From Croceibacterium segetis (GTDB lineage Bacteria; Pseudomonadota; Alphaproteobacteria; Sphingomonadales; Sphingomonadaceae), in assembly GCF_011320115.1 (NCBI RefSeq), contig NZ_JAANOZ010000001.1, positions 62,001 to 126,000 on the forward strand: a DNA stretch of 64,000 bases. Reading direction: 5' to 3'. Position numbers and translations under genes: made by a program. The notes beneath the pieces were generated by a model. It was given only the letters and a program-made list of their open reading frames with translations, did no database searches and had not been told where the DNA came from. This document shows, one piece after another, positions 8,654 to 19,240 of the stretch (within the stretch, counting starts at the first letter, position 1; every line of letters begins with the position of its first letter).

Positions 8654-9302
8654 CTATCCTTCCGCCGGCAGTTCGCGAAACACCCGCCACAGCAGGATCG
8701 CGCTGGCAGGAAACGTCACCGCCCAGGCCGAAGCCGGCCAGATGAGCGAGGGCACCAGCATCTGCAGCGCGAGGAACGGCAGCACCGCTCCGTTGGCGAT
8801 CATCGCCGCTTTGGCCGCGCGGGCAGAGCGTGCCTGCGGCAGCCCGAAGGCGGCGAACAGCGTCGCCGCGCTCATCAGGCTGTATCCGAACAGGTCGATG
8901 GCGAAGAGGAACGACTTGTAGGGCACGAACAGCAGCAGGGCGATGTCCTGCGTGTCGCCCGCCGCCAGCCGCGGGGCGACAAAGGTCAGCTGCACGAAAT
9001 AGACCAGCCCGGTGAGCGTCGCGTACATGATCGCCAGCGCCAGCCCGGCGAGCGCGAACACCTTCCGCTCGCGCGGCGCAACCGCATAAAGCGCGGCCAT
9101 CGTCACCACAAAAGCCGGACCGAGCAGCAGCGAGGGGACGAGCAGCACGGCGATGCCGAACGGCGTGCTTGCGCTGTTCGGCCCGCCGGCCGAGCCGAGC
9201 ATCCCGGCCCATTCGAACAGCTGCGCGACGATATAGGCAATGCTGAAGAAGGCGGCGGAGGACGCCGCCCAGATCCCGACCTGGCGGGCGGAACCGCCCG
9301 AT

Positions 9303-9310
<8 letters not shown>
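8654..9310 (-). CDS. Multi-pass membrane protein of unknown function, between acsA and its duplicated tail
   Basis: About 218 residues with six or so membrane helices. The start is chosen at GTG 9310, eight bases inside the end of acsA, because the first helix ([23 protein letters not shown]) would be lost with the ATG at 9202. This would couple its translation to acsA. The stop (8654) lies exactly where acs homology resumes in the detached tail. Conserved polar residues inside helices (Y, F, N) give no family clue. It resembles other anonymous six-helix proteins rather than an acetate transporter such as ActP or SatP. Confidence 0.6.
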
Positions 9311-11249
<1,939 letters not shown>

Positions 11250-11311
11250 CGCCTGCTCCCAAATCGCTTTCCGGCAGCGCTAAGTCGCCGCGGCGGAACG
11301 GGCAAGGGGAG

Positions 11312-11722
11312 TCAGCGCCAGAGAGCGTTCAAGGCCGGCAGAAGGTGCGCACGATGCTCTTGGGGGACGCGCTCGATCAGTTCGCGCTCGAAGTGCTCGA
11401 TCACCGTGCGGCCTTCGGCCAGTTTGGCGCGGCCGGCATCGGTCAGCGCCAGGCCCTGGCTCTTGCCGTCGATCGGGGCGCGGGCGATCAGTCCGGCGTC
11501 CTCGAGCCGCTTGAGGATCGGCACCATGTTGGCGCGCTGGATATCGAGCTGGCGGCCGAGCGCGCTCGAGGTCGCGCCGGGATTGGCCTCGACCAGCATC
11601 AGCAGCGAAACATCCGATTGGCGCAAGGCGAGCGCCACCAGCCGCGAGGCGAGTTCTGCCGCGGTTGCGTTGGCGGCACGGCGCAGTGCATAGCCGGGGA
11701 GCGAGACGAGCGGATCCTGCAT
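11312..11722 (-). CDS. ferC: MarR family regulator, probable FerC repressor of ferBA
   Basis: A 136-residue MarR winged-helix protein. Helix-turn-helix and wing residues lie around positions 45-90 (LMLVEANPGATSSALGRQLDIQRANMV, then a wing with IARAPIDGKSQGLAL). It is divergent from ferB with 75 bases between the starts. In Sphingobium sp. SYK-6 a MarR protein, FerC, represses ferBA and is released by hydroxycinnamoyl-CoA thioesters; the same gene order and family here supports that role by inference. Inverted repeats in the shared intergenic region start only five bases from its ATG, which predicts autorepression too. Confidence 0.8.
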   Translation of the reverse strand: MQDPLVSLPGYALRRAANATAAELASRLVALALRQSDVSLLMLVEANPGATSSALGRQLDIQRANMVPILKRLEDAGLIARAPIDGKSQGLALTDAGRAKLAEGRTVIEHFERELIERVPQEHRAHLLPALNALWR

Positions 11723-11726
11723 TATC

Positions 11727-11766
11727 GCTATTGTCTATAACAAAAGCGAAAGCTATGGGCAATAGC
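11727..11766. promoter_or_regulatory. Candidate FerC operator(s) between ferC and ferB
   Basis: A perfect inverted repeat GCTATTG (11727-11733) / CAATAGC (11760-11766) spans 26 bases. Nested at its left end is a tighter palindrome TTGT-ctata-ACAA (11731-11743), a size and base composition typical of MarR sites. Both lie in the AT-richer 75 bases between the divergent starts and would cover promoter or leader of both genes. Which of the two the protein uses cannot be told from sequence. Confidence 0.6.
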
Positions 11767-11797
11767 AATACCGCCGATTCGAACTGGAGAGACCACC

Positions 11798-12658
11798 ATG
11801 GCCATGCCGTCGCAACCCGATCCCCGCCCCGAGGCGGAAACCGTCCGCTACGAGATCGAGGACGGCGTCGCCTGGGTCTATTTCAACCGCCCCGACAAGC
11901 GCAACTGCATGAGCCCCAAGCTCAACCGGCGCATGCTGCAGGTGCTGACCGAGCTCGAGTTCCGTGACGACGTGCAGGTGCTCGTCCTGACGGGCGAGGG
12001 TTCCTCGTGGTCCGCCGGCATGGACCTCCTCGAATACTTCCGCCTGACCGAGCAGGAAGGCCTGCACGCGATCCGCCGGTCGCAGCGCGAAGCCTATTCG
12101 TGGTGGGAGCGCCTTCGCTGGTACGAAAAGCCGACGATCGGCATGATCAACGGGTGGTGCTTCGGCGGTGCCTATGGCCCGCTGTTCGCCTGCGACCTGG
12201 CCTATTGCTCGGACGACGCGCAGTTCGGGCTCTCCGAAATCAACTGGGCGATCCTGCCCGGCGGCGGCGCCTCGAAAGTCGCGGCCGAGCTGATGGGCTT
12301 CCGCGATGCGATGTACCACGCGATGATGGGCGAGAACCTGACCGGCAAGCAGGCCGCCGAGAAGGGGATGGTCAACGAATCGCTCCCCGCCGACAAGCTC
12401 AAGGCGCGGGTCCAGCAAGTCGCCGACGTGCTCAAGAAGAAGGACAGCCAGGCCCTGCGCGCGACCAAGTGGGCCGTGCGCCGGGTGCGCGAGATGACCT
12501 ACGACAATGCCGAAGATTACCTGATCCGCGCGCAGGAAGCGCTCAACCAGTTCGGCGGCGTGGCAGCGCGCAAGGAAGCGACCAAGCAGTTCCTCGATGA
12601 CAAGACCTTCAAGCCGGGGCTCGGGGCGTTCGACAAGACCAAAGTCCAGAAGGACTAG
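11798..12658 (+). CDS. ferB: Feruloyl-CoA hydratase/lyase (hydroxycinnamoyl-CoA hydratase-aldolase)
   Basis: A 286-residue crotonase-fold enzyme. It hydrates feruloyl-CoA and cleaves the product to vanillin and acetyl-CoA. Diagnostic stretches of the family are NRPDKRNCMSPKLNRRM, the oxyanion-hole region SSWSAGMDLLEYF, and GWCFGGAYGPLFACDLAYC followed by FGLSEINWAI, whose Glu is the catalytic acid/base of this subfamily. The ATG follows GGAGAGACCACC. It precedes ferA on the same strand (135 bases between, holding a palindromic element). The operon supplies the entry step for lignin-derived ferulate and p-coumarate. Confidence 0.92.
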   Translation: MAMPSQPDPRPEAETVRYEIEDGVAWVYFNRPDKRNCMSPKLNRRMLQVLTELEFRDDVQVLVLTGEGSSWSAGMDLLEYFRLTEQEGLHAIRRSQREAYSWWERLRWYEKPTIGMINGWCFGGAYGPLFACDLAYCSDDAQFGLSEINWAILPGGGASKVAAELMGFRDAMYHAMMGENLTGKQAAEKGMVNESLPADKLKARVQQVADVLKKKDSQALRATKWAVRRVREMTYDNAEDYLIRAQEALNQFGGVAARKEATKQFLDDKTFKPGLGAFDKTKVQKD

Positions 12659-12662
12659 AGCG

Positions 12663-12747
12663 CACCAGCTGTCGTCGCCCCCGGGGCCCCGCTATTCTTC
12701 CAGCGCCGCAATCGTAGCGGGTTCCCGGGTCACGTCCGGGATGACGA
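12663..12747. repeat. Degenerate REP-like palindromic element between ferB and ferA
   Basis: A GC-rich stretch opening with GTCGTCGCCCCCGG and closing with CCCGGGTCACGTCCGGGATGACG (palindrome 12724-12740). Layout and closing GGGATGACG match the element between serC and serA at 37984-38057, so it looks like a worn member of the same dispersed extragenic family. It could form stem-loops in the ferBA message and tune the ratio of the two proteins. Confidence 0.5.
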
Positions 12748-12793
12748 ATGAAATGGAGACGGCTAGGGCGCGCGCCGAATGGAGAGAGATTCG

Positions 12794-14917
12794 ATGACCA
12801 CCCGCCGCTTCACCAACGCGCAGATCGACCGCCTGCTGCGACCGAAGTCGGTCGCCGTGATCGGCGCTTCGGACCGCCACGGGGCGCTCGGGGCGACGCT
12901 GCTGAGCAACCTGGTGAAGTACGAGTTTTCCGGCGACGTCTACCCGGTGAACCCCAAGCGCGACGAGCTGCTCGGGCTCAAGGTCTACCACTCGGTCGAG
13001 GAGCTGCCCGAGGGCATCGACTGCGCGGTGCTGGCGATCCCGCGCGATTTCGTGCTCGGCACGGTCAAGAGCCTCGGCGAAAAGGGCTGCGGGGCGGTGG
13101 TGATCTACTCGGCCGGCTTCTCCGAAGCTGGCGAGCAGGGGATGAAGGACCAGCAAGAGCTGGCCCGCATTGCCAACGAGCACGGGATGATCGTCGAGGG
13201 GCCGAACTGCCTCGGCTGCACCAATTACATCGAGCGGGTGCCGCTCACCTTCGTGCAGACCAACATGCGCACCCCGCCCAAGGGCACGCGCGCAGTCGGC
13301 ATCGCCAGCCAGTCGGGCGCGCTCGCGGCGGTGCTGGCGACCACGCTGTTCGCCCGCGACGCCTATGTCTCGACCTCGGTATCGACCGGCAACGAGGCGG
13401 TCAGCGGGGTCGAGGACTATGTCGAATGGCTGGTCGACGATCCCGACACCCACGTGATCGCGATGTACGTCGAGAGCCTGCGCCGCCCGCAGGCGTTCCT
13501 CGCCGCCGCTCGCCGTGCGCGCGAGGCCGGCAAGCCGATCGTCATGCTGCACCCCGGCAAGAGCAACAAGGCGCAGGAAAGCGCCGCGACGCACACCGGG
13601 GCGATGGCCGGCGACTACGCGCTGATGAAGGCCAAGCTCGGCCGCGAAGGGGTGATCTTCGCCGAAACGCTTGAAGAACTGGGCGACATCGCGACGATGG
13701 CCGTCACCTGCAAGGCGCTGCCCGGGGCCAACATGGCGGTGCTCGGCGAGAGCGGCGCGCTGCGCGGCCTCGCCTTCGACATCGCCGAGGACATCGGCCT
13801 CGACCTGGTCGACCTCAACGACGACAACACCCCGGCGATGCGGGCGATCCTGCCCGACTACGTGCCGGTCTCCAATCCGACCGACATCACCGCGCTCGGC
13901 CTGTCGGAGCCGGAAATCTACACCAAGGTGCTGACCGTGCTGCTCGAGGATCCGCGCGTCGGCTCGGTGGTCGCTTCGATCATCCAGTCGGACCCGATCA
14001 CCTCGAAGATCAAGTTTCCCGCCATCATCAAGGTGCTCGAGGACGGCACTTTCCCCAAGCCGCTGGTCTTCGCCGGGGTCGACGAAGGCGCAAACGTGCC
14101 GCCGGAATACGTCGAGGGTCTGCGCAAGGTCGGCATCCCGTGGTTCCCGAGCACCGAGCGCGCCTATCGCGCGATCGCCCGGCTCGCCGACCTGTCTAAG
14201 CGCGACCTGACCGATCGCAGCCAGCCGCCGCTGCCGGCGGAAGGGCTCGACGCGGTCTCGGGCGTGGTGCCGGAATATCAGGCCAAGGACCTGCTTCGGC
14301 CGCTCGGCATCGCGTTCCCGGAGAGCGAGTTTGCCGCCACACCGGACGAGGCCGCCGCTGCCGCCGAGCGCATCGGCTATCCGGTCGTGCTCAAGGCCCA
14401 GGCCGCCGCGCTCGGCCACAAGAGCGATGCCGGCGGGGTGATTCTCAACATCAAGTCCGAAGACGATCTTCGCGCCGCCTTCGACGCGATCTACGGCAAC
14501 GTCGTCGATTACGATGCCTCCATTCGGCTCGACGGCGTGCTGGTCGAAGAGATGGGCAAGATGGGCATCGAGATGATCGTCGGCGCCAAGAACGATCCCG
14601 AATGGGGCCCGGTCGTGCTCGCCGGTTTCGGCGGGGTGACTGCGGAAATCCTCAAGGACGTCAAGCTGTTCACCCCCGACATGGGCATCGAGCAGGTCGA
14701 GGCCGGGCTGCTGTCGCTCAAGCAGGCGCCGCTGCTCAAGGGCTGGCGCGGCGCGCCGCCGCGCGATGTCGCGGCGCTGGCCGAGCTGATCGTCCAGGTC
14801 GGCCGGGTGATGACCGGCAACCCGCGCATCCGCGAGATCGACCTCAATCCGGTGATCGTGCACCCGCAGGGCGAAGGGGTCGTGGCGCTCGACGCGCTGA
14901 TGCTGGTCGAAGGGTAA
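12794..14917 (+). CDS. ferA: Feruloyl-CoA synthetase, NDP-forming acyl-CoA synthetase family
   Basis: A 707-residue fused enzyme of the ADP-forming acyl-CoA synthetase superfamily, the type used by SYK-6 FerA to activate ferulate and other hydroxycinnamates with ATP and CoA. Domain order: CoA-binding Rossmann (residues 10-130, SVAVIGASDRHGALG), succinyl-CoA-ligase-like domains (130-450) with the phosphohistidine candidate H267 in THTGAMAG, and a C-terminal ATP-grasp domain (about 480-707, YPVVLKAQAAALGHKSDAGG). The start at 12794 is preferred over ATG 12779 because GGAGAGAG overlaps the latter and suits the former. Substrate is inferred from linkage to ferB and ferC; other acyl-CoA ligases of this family are alternatives. 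Confidence 0.88.
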   Translation: MTTRRFTNAQIDRLLRPKSVAVIGASDRHGALGATLLSNLVKYEFSGDVYPVNPKRDELLGLKVYHSVEELPEGIDCAVLAIPRDFVLGTVKSLGEKGCGAVVIYSAGFSEAGEQGMKDQQELARIANEHGMIVEGPNCLGCTNYIERVPLTFVQTNMRTPPKGTRAVGIASQSGALAAVLATTLFARDAYVSTSVSTGNEAVSGVEDYVEWLVDDPDTHVIAMYVESLRRPQAFLAAARRAREAGKPIVMLHPGKSNKAQESAATHTGAMAGDYALMKAKLGREGVIFAETLEELGDIATMAVTCKALPGANMAVLGESGALRGLAFDIAEDIGLDLVDLNDDNTPAMRAILPDYVPVSNPTDITALGLSEPEIYTKVLTVLLEDPRVGSVVASIIQSDPITSKIKFPAIIKVLEDGTFPKPLVFAGVDEGANVPPEYVEGLRKVGIPWFPSTERAYRAIARLADLSKRDLTDRSQPPLPAEGLDAVSGVVPEYQAKDLLRPLGIAFPESEFAATPDEAAAAAERIGYPVVLKAQAAALGHKSDAGGVILNIKSEDDLRAAFDAIYGNVVDYDASIRLDGVLVEEMGKMGIEMIVGAKNDPEWGPVVLAGFGGVTAEILKDVKLFTPDMGIEQVEAGLLSLKQAPLLKGWRGAPPRDVAALAELIVQVGRVMTGNPRIREIDLNPVIVHPQGEGVVALDALMLVEG

Positions 14918-14928
14918 TTGCCCGGGGG

Positions 14929-15075
14929 CTAATGCTTCGAGCGCTCATGTTCGCTGCGGTAATACCGCTTCAACCGCTGACGCTCCGAGTTGTAGTGCAA
15001 GCGCCAGATGGCGGCGGCCACGCCGCAGGCCAGCAGCACGATCAGAAAATAGGCGATCAGCAACCGAGTCGACAT
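14929..15075 (-). CDS. 48-residue single-helix membrane protein, paralog of the one at 16113-16310
   Basis: A very small gene (ATG 15075, TAG 14929-14931) preceded by AGGATGG. The product has one membrane helix (residues 4-24) and a short basic tail. It shares the pattern M-x-TRL-x-I-x-Y-x-L-x-VLL and the motif YNSER with the 65-residue protein at 16113-16310. The match on both sides of the TonB-like gene is strong evidence that both small genes are real. N-out or N-in topology is unknown; the basic tail favours the cytoplasmic side. Confidence 0.7.
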   Translation of the reverse strand: MSTRLLIAYFLIVLLACGVAAAIWRLHYNSERQRLKRYYRSEHERSKH

Positions 15076-15202
15076 CGAAGGCCATCCTACGCGGCGAATG
15101 CGCGCCACACTTCGTCGAGATCACCTGCGAGCGAACAACACCTGCGGCGTCATGCGGTCAATTTCGCAAGAGTGCGTAGGTTCCGGCCGGCCTTCGCTGC
15201 GA

Positions 15203-16012
15203 TCAACGATTTGAGGCGTCGCCATAAGGGCTGGCGGGCTTGACCTCGTATTCGATCCGGATCCGCACCCAGTCGCCGACTTGCGACACGCCGTTGACGC
15301 GCGGCGGGCGCACGCGGAACTGCCAGGCCGCCGCCAGCACCGCGCGCAGCATGTGCGAGCCTTCGGGATATTCGTCGAGCCCGATGCAATCCTCGACGCG
15401 GTAGTCGGCCACGGTCTTGCAGGTGATCAGTCCCCACGCGGGCCCTTCCGCGGTCGAAAGATAGCCGCGCAGTTCCTGATCGGTCGGTTCACGATACCAG
15501 GCCGCGGCGTACATCGGCTGGCCATTGGGTGCGGTGCCTACGCGCTTCGAATCTCCGAAGGCCGGGCTGTAGGCGGGGCCGATCACCGGCCCTGCCGGCG
15601 CGCTGGGCCGCTTCGGCAGGTTTGAAATGTCGAACGACCGCATTTGCTGCGGCGACACCGGGATGATCGCCGCAGGCGGCTGTGCGGGAGCGACCTCGGC
15701 GACGTCGGGCAGCGGTGGCGCTTGCGCCGGCCTCGGCGTGGCGCGGGCGGCTTCGCTCGGCGGCTTGGGCTCCGGCTGGGTAGGGGTTTCGGAATAGTCG
15801 CGCGAATCGAACGCGACCGTGGCCATCGGCACGTCCTTGTGCGCGGGGCGCATCTGGCTGAGCGACAGCAGCACAAGCAGCAGCAGTCCCTCGAGCGCTA
15901 GCGCCACCACCGCCCCGGTGATCCGGTCTCCGAGGTTCGCGCGCGTCCGCTCGCGGGCGTGGCCGAGCAGCCGCCGCAGTGAGCGGGCATCGAACATTGG
16001 GGGTGCAATCAT
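15203..16012 (-). CDS. TonB-like single-span envelope protein
   Basis: A 269-residue protein with the architecture of an energy transducer: a short cytoplasmic start, one membrane helix (about residues 33-53), a Pro/Ala-rich periplasmic stretch (70-120) and a globular C-terminal domain (170-260) with YRVEDCIGLDEYPEG and FRVRPPRVNGV, reminiscent of the TonB C-terminal fold. The conserved YP box of TonB is not clear, so it may be a divergent transducer or a structural envelope protein. No ExbB/ExbD genes are adjacent. It is flanked by two paralogous mini-membrane proteins on the same strand. Confidence 0.6.
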   Translation of the reverse strand: MIAPPMFDARSLRRLLGHARERTRANLGDRITGAVVALALEGLLLLVLLSLSQMRPAHKDVPMATVAFDSRDYSETPTQPEPKPPSEAARATPRPAQAPPLPDVAEVAPAQPPAAIIPVSPQQMRSFDISNLPKRPSAPAGPVIGPAYSPAFGDSKRVGTAPNGQPMYAAAWYREPTDQELRGYLSTAEGPAWGLITCKTVADYRVEDCIGLDEYPEGSHMLRAVLAAAWQFRVRPPRVNGVSQVGDWVRIRIEYEVKPASPYGDASNR

Positions 16013-16112
16013 GAAAGGGGCGATTCGGGACCAAGCAAGCTGACGCCGCTCATTGTCGCGTGCCGGACGGTCGATGTCGAGATGCGATCATTGCGCGGCG
16101 GCGCTGCTCGCG

Positions 16113-16310
16113 TCAGCTGGCCTCGTCGCTTCTTTCGCCGGATATGCCTTCCTGAGACGGTACTCTGGCCTTGCGGCCTGCTCGCCGTGCGTGCCGCTTG
16201 CGCCGGCGGACGTTGCGTTCGGAGTTGTAGATCGCCCACCACACCGCGAAGCCGCACCCGGCCACCAGTAGAACCAGCAAGGCGTATCCGATTACCAGCC
16301 GTGTCGCCAT
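16113..16310 (-). CDS. 65-residue single-helix membrane protein
   Basis: One N-terminal membrane helix (residues 4-26) with the opening MATRLVIGYALLVLLVAG, then YNSER and a strongly basic Arg/Lys tail. Paralog of the 48-residue protein at 14929-15075. The ATG follows GGGGGG at a short distance. No function is known. The position immediately upstream of the TonB-like gene (100 bases) suggests a linked role at the inner membrane. Confidence 0.65.
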   Translation of the reverse strand: MATRLVIGYALLVLLVAGCGFAVWWAIYNSERNVRRRKRHARRAGRKARVPSQEGISGERSDEAS

Positions 16311-16499
16311 GGGCCCCCCAGCAACCGGTGTTGCTCACGCCACCATTTACCATAAGCGCGCGAAATCCAATCTCATAAAATGCCCCCTTTCGCGCCTCAG
16401 GCCCGAATGTGGCTTTCCTGCATTGGTCACATTTTGCTCATGACGCGGCGACCGAAAGCCGGCGATCGTGCTCCTGACAAAACCGGATGGAGGCATGCC

Positions 16500-16838
16500 G
16501 TGACACATGAACCCCTCGCACGATCGACGCCCTTTCGCTCACTCAGCGGATGGTTGCCGGTCGTCCTTGCCGCGGCCGCGCTGGCGTTGCTCGGCGGCTT
16601 CTGGCTGACTGGGCCGCACCCGCCGAACATGGTGCTCGACCACGGCGTGTGGCGCGAAGACGAAGGCGTTGCCGCGAGAGTGTGGCAGCTGCTGATGCTC
16701 GCACAGCTCGCCGCGATCGCGGTCAGCCTGGTTCGCTGGGTTCCGCGGGCGCCCGGGGCGGCGCTGCAGATGCTCGCGCTGCAGCTCTGCGCCCTGGCTG
16801 CCGCGGCGCTGCCGGTCTGGCTGCTCGAGCACTCTTAG
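16500..16838 (+). CDS. Small membrane protein, unknown
   Basis: A 112-residue protein with about three membrane helices (residues 17-36, 59-78, 86-106). The GTG at 16500 is chosen as start because GGATGGAGG stands six bases before it; upstream in-frame ATGs at 16380 and 16440 lack such a site. Its stop TAG shares the tetramer TTAG (16835-16838) with the stop of the convergent serine hydrolase. No recognised family. Confidence 0.55.
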   Translation: MTHEPLARSTPFRSLSGWLPVVLAAAALALLGGFWLTGPHPPNMVLDHGVWREDEGVAARVWQLLMLAQLAAIAVSLVRWVPRAPGAALQMLALQLCALAAAALPVWLLEHS

Positions 16839-17950
16839 GCGAACAGCTCGGCCAGCTCGCTTGCCGCGCCGAGCACGTCGCCGGGGGTCATCATCGTGTT
16901 GCTGGCGAGCGCGATCGACAGATCCTCCTCGGGATAGACGACGAGTCCGCAGCGTCCGCCGGGGGTGGTGCCGGCGTGGTGCCAGCGCGCACGGCCCCGC
17001 TTGTCGCTGTCGACTCGCCAGCCCAGAGCGAGCGGCGGCTGCTCCGGGCTGCCCTCGGTCAGCGGAGTGAACAGCAGCGTGCGCTCGTCGGCCGTGATCC
17101 TCGACTTGGGGCTTTCGAGCAGCGCCGCGCCGAAGCGGGCGAGGTCGGGCATCGTCATCAAAAGTCCAGCGCCGGCCCAGCAGAACGACGGATTGCTGAG
17201 GCCCATGTTGGCGAAGCCGTCCTCGCCGGCAGGCGGCGACAGGCCCGGCATGCGCGTGGCGAGGATCTCAAGCTCGCGCGCCGTGAAGTAGCCGCCGACG
17301 CGGCCTGGTATGATCTTCATCACCTCGTCGGCGCACAGCGAAGGCAGTTCGAACGGGACGGCGATCTCGTCGGCGACGATCGCGAGGAAGTCCTGTCCGG
17401 CCGCGGCCTCCATCACCATCGATGCGAGGGTGTAGCCGTACGAGGAATAGTTCACCGTCGTGCCCGGTTCGGCGACCAGTGGGTCGTCGATGAACAGCGC
17501 GAGGATCGAGGCGCAATCGGGGTAGTGCCGCTGGACGACCGATCCGCCGGGCGAGCTCGGATCGAGGTCCTGCGGCCCGTAATGCCGCACGCCGCCGGTG
17601 TGGGTGAACAGCTGGCGCAGGGTGGTCCGGCGGTGATGCTCGGGCAGGTCCGGCAGCCAGTAAGCGATCGCCGTATCGAGTTCGAGCAGGCCCCGCGTGA
17701 CCAGCCGCGCGGCGGCGACGGTCGTCACGACCTTGCTCACCGAGCCGAGCCGGAACAGGTGCGCGGGCGTCGCCGGGACCGCGAACTCGAGGTTCGCCAT
17801 GCCCGTTGCGGCAGACCACGCCAGTCCCTCGCCTTGCGCTACCGCGAAAGCCATCGCCGGAGCATCGTGCCTGTCGAAGAAGGCCTGCGCCCACCCGTCG
17901 GCTGCGTCCGAAGCGCCTAGGGATCGGACCGTTTGGCTCTGCCTTAGCAT
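16835..17950 (-). CDS. Serine hydrolase of the class C beta-lactamase / esterase family
   Basis: A 371-residue protein with the three landmarks of the fold: nucleophile motif S70-V-S-K73, the second motif Y168-S-S (in place of YxN), and HHAGTTPGG near residue 327, standing for the KTG box. The family includes esterases, D-aminopeptidases and beta-lactamases; the Y-S-S variant is more usual among esterases and peptidases. No obvious signal peptide is seen (the start is polar), so it may be cytoplasmic. The 52 bases upstream hold an AT-rich TTAGTGTATTAGTATG that probably belongs to its promoter. Confidence 0.8.
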   Translation of the reverse strand: MLRQSQTVRSLGASDAADGWAQAFFDRHDAPAMAFAVAQGEGLAWSAATGMANLEFAVPATPAHLFRLGSVSKVVTTVAAARLVTRGLLELDTAIAYWLPDLPEHHRRTTLRQLFTHTGGVRHYGPQDLDPSSPGGSVVQRHYPDCASILALFIDDPLVAEPGTTVNYSSYGYTLASMVMEAAAGQDFLAIVADEIAVPFELPSLCADEVMKIIPGRVGGYFTARELEILATRMPGLSPPAGEDGFANMGLSNPSFCWAGAGLLMTMPDLARFGAALLESPKSRITADERTLLFTPLTEGSPEQPPLALGWRVDSDKRGRARWHHAGTTPGGRCGLVVYPEEDLSIALASNTMMTPGDVLGAASELAELFA

Positions 17951-18002
17951 ACTAATACACTAACGCAGCTGGCGGATCGCGGCAAGGGTTGGATTTACTC
18001 GG

Positions 18003-19178
18003 TCAGAACGCGGCGATGCCGGTAATCGCCCGGCCGAGGATCAACGCGTGGACATCGGATGTGCCTTCGTAAGTGTTGACCGTCTCGAGGTTGAGCATGT
18101 GGCGGATCACCTGGAATTCCTCGGAAATGCCGTTGCCGCCGTGCATGTCGCGCGCGGCGCGCGCGATTTCGAGCGCGGCGCCGACGTTGTTGCGCTTGAC
18201 CAGGCTGATCATCTCGGGAGCGAAACGGCCTTCGTCCATCAGCCGCCCGACCCGCAGGCTCGCCTGCAGGCCCAACGCGACCTGCGTGGTCATGTCGGCG
18301 AGCTTCTTCTGGTAGAGCTGGTTCGCCGCCAGCGGCCGGGCGAACTGCTTGCGCTCGAGGCCGTATTGGCGCGCGGCGGCGAGGCAGAACTCAGCCGCCC
18401 CGAGCGCTCCCCACGAGATGCCGTAGCGGGCGCGGTTGAGGCAACCGAACGGGCCCTTGAGGCCTTCGACGCCCGGTAGCAGCGCCTCGGCGCCAACCAC
18501 GACGTCGTCGAGAACGATCTCGCCGGTGGTGCTTGCGCGCAGGCTCAGCTTGCCTTCGATCTTCGGCGCGCTGAGGCCCTTCAGCCCCTTGTCGAGCACG
18601 AAGCCACGGATCGCTCCGCCATGCGCTTCGCTCCTGGCCCAGACGACGAACACATCGGCGAACGGCGAGTTGGTGATCCAGGTCTTGCTGCCGGACAGCC
18701 GGAAGCCATCGCCGTCCTTCCTGGCGACCGTGCGCATCGATCCGGGATCGGAGCCGGCGTCGGGCTCGGTCAAGCCGAAGCAGCCGATCAGCTTCCCGAG
18801 CGCGAGGCCAGGCAGGTACTTCGCCTTCTGCTCTTCGGAGCCGTAAGCCTCGATCGGATACATCACCAGGCTCGACTGCACCGAGGCCATCGAGCGATAG
18901 CCCGAATCCACTCGCTCGATTTCCCGCGCGACGAGGCCGTAGGCGACATAGCCCGCGCCGGCACCGCCGAATTCTTGAGGGACGGTCACCCCCAACAGGC
19001 CCGCTTCTCCCATCAGCGGGAACAGCTCGGGCGCATCGATCTCATCGCGGAAGGCGCCGACGACCCGCGGCTGAAGCGTTCCTTGCGCGAAGCCGTGTGC
19101 CGCGTCGCGGATCATCCGCTCCTCGTCGGTCAGCTGGTCTTCGAGCCGGAAGGGGTCGGCCCAGTCGAACGGCACCAT
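18003..19178 (-). CDS. gcdH: Glutaryl-CoA dehydrogenase (acyl-CoA dehydrogenase family)
   Basis: A 391-residue FAD enzyme oxidising and decarboxylating glutaryl-CoA to crotonyl-CoA in lysine, tryptophan and aromatic breakdown. Features: [18 protein letters not shown] (FAD contact), [20 protein letters not shown], a conserved Arg in [10 protein letters not shown], and the catalytic Glu (about residue 371) in [19 protein letters not shown], the form typical of GcdH. The ATG 19178 has AAAGGAG eight bases before it; the TTG three bases earlier is not needed. It is alone here, without a CoA-transferase next to it. Confidence 0.92.
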   Translation of the reverse strand: MVPFDWADPFRLEDQLTDEERMIRDAAHGFAQGTLQPRVVGAFRDEIDAPELFPLMGEAGLLGVTVPQEFGGAGAGYVAYGLVAREIERVDSGYRSMASVQSSLVMYPIEAYGSEEQKAKYLPGLALGKLIGCFGLTEPDAGSDPGSMRTVARKDGDGFRLSGSKTWITNSPFADVFVVWARSEAHGGAIRGFVLDKGLKGLSAPKIEGKLSLRASTTGEIVLDDVVVGAEALLPGVEGLKGPFGCLNRARYGISWGALGAAEFCLAAARQYGLERKQFARPLAANQLYQKKLADMTTQVALGLQASLRVGRLMDEGRFAPEMISLVKRNNVGAALEIARAARDMHGGNGISEEFQVIRHMLNLETVNTYEGTSDVHALILGRAITGIAAF

Positions 19179-19240
19179 CAATTGGTCTCCTTTGAAACCG
19201 CCGTAGCGATTTCAAAGGCGCAAGCCAATCGGCTGCGGTT

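Noticed and set aside
12692-14863. 723-codon frame antisense to ferA
   Set aside because: Mirror of a well-conserved gene; product rich in His/Arg/Asp repeats with no fold signal.
16380-16500. Upstream ATG starts for the small membrane protein ending at 16838
   Set aside because: No ribosome site and a polar, unlike-family extension; the GTG at 16500 has GGATGGAGG.
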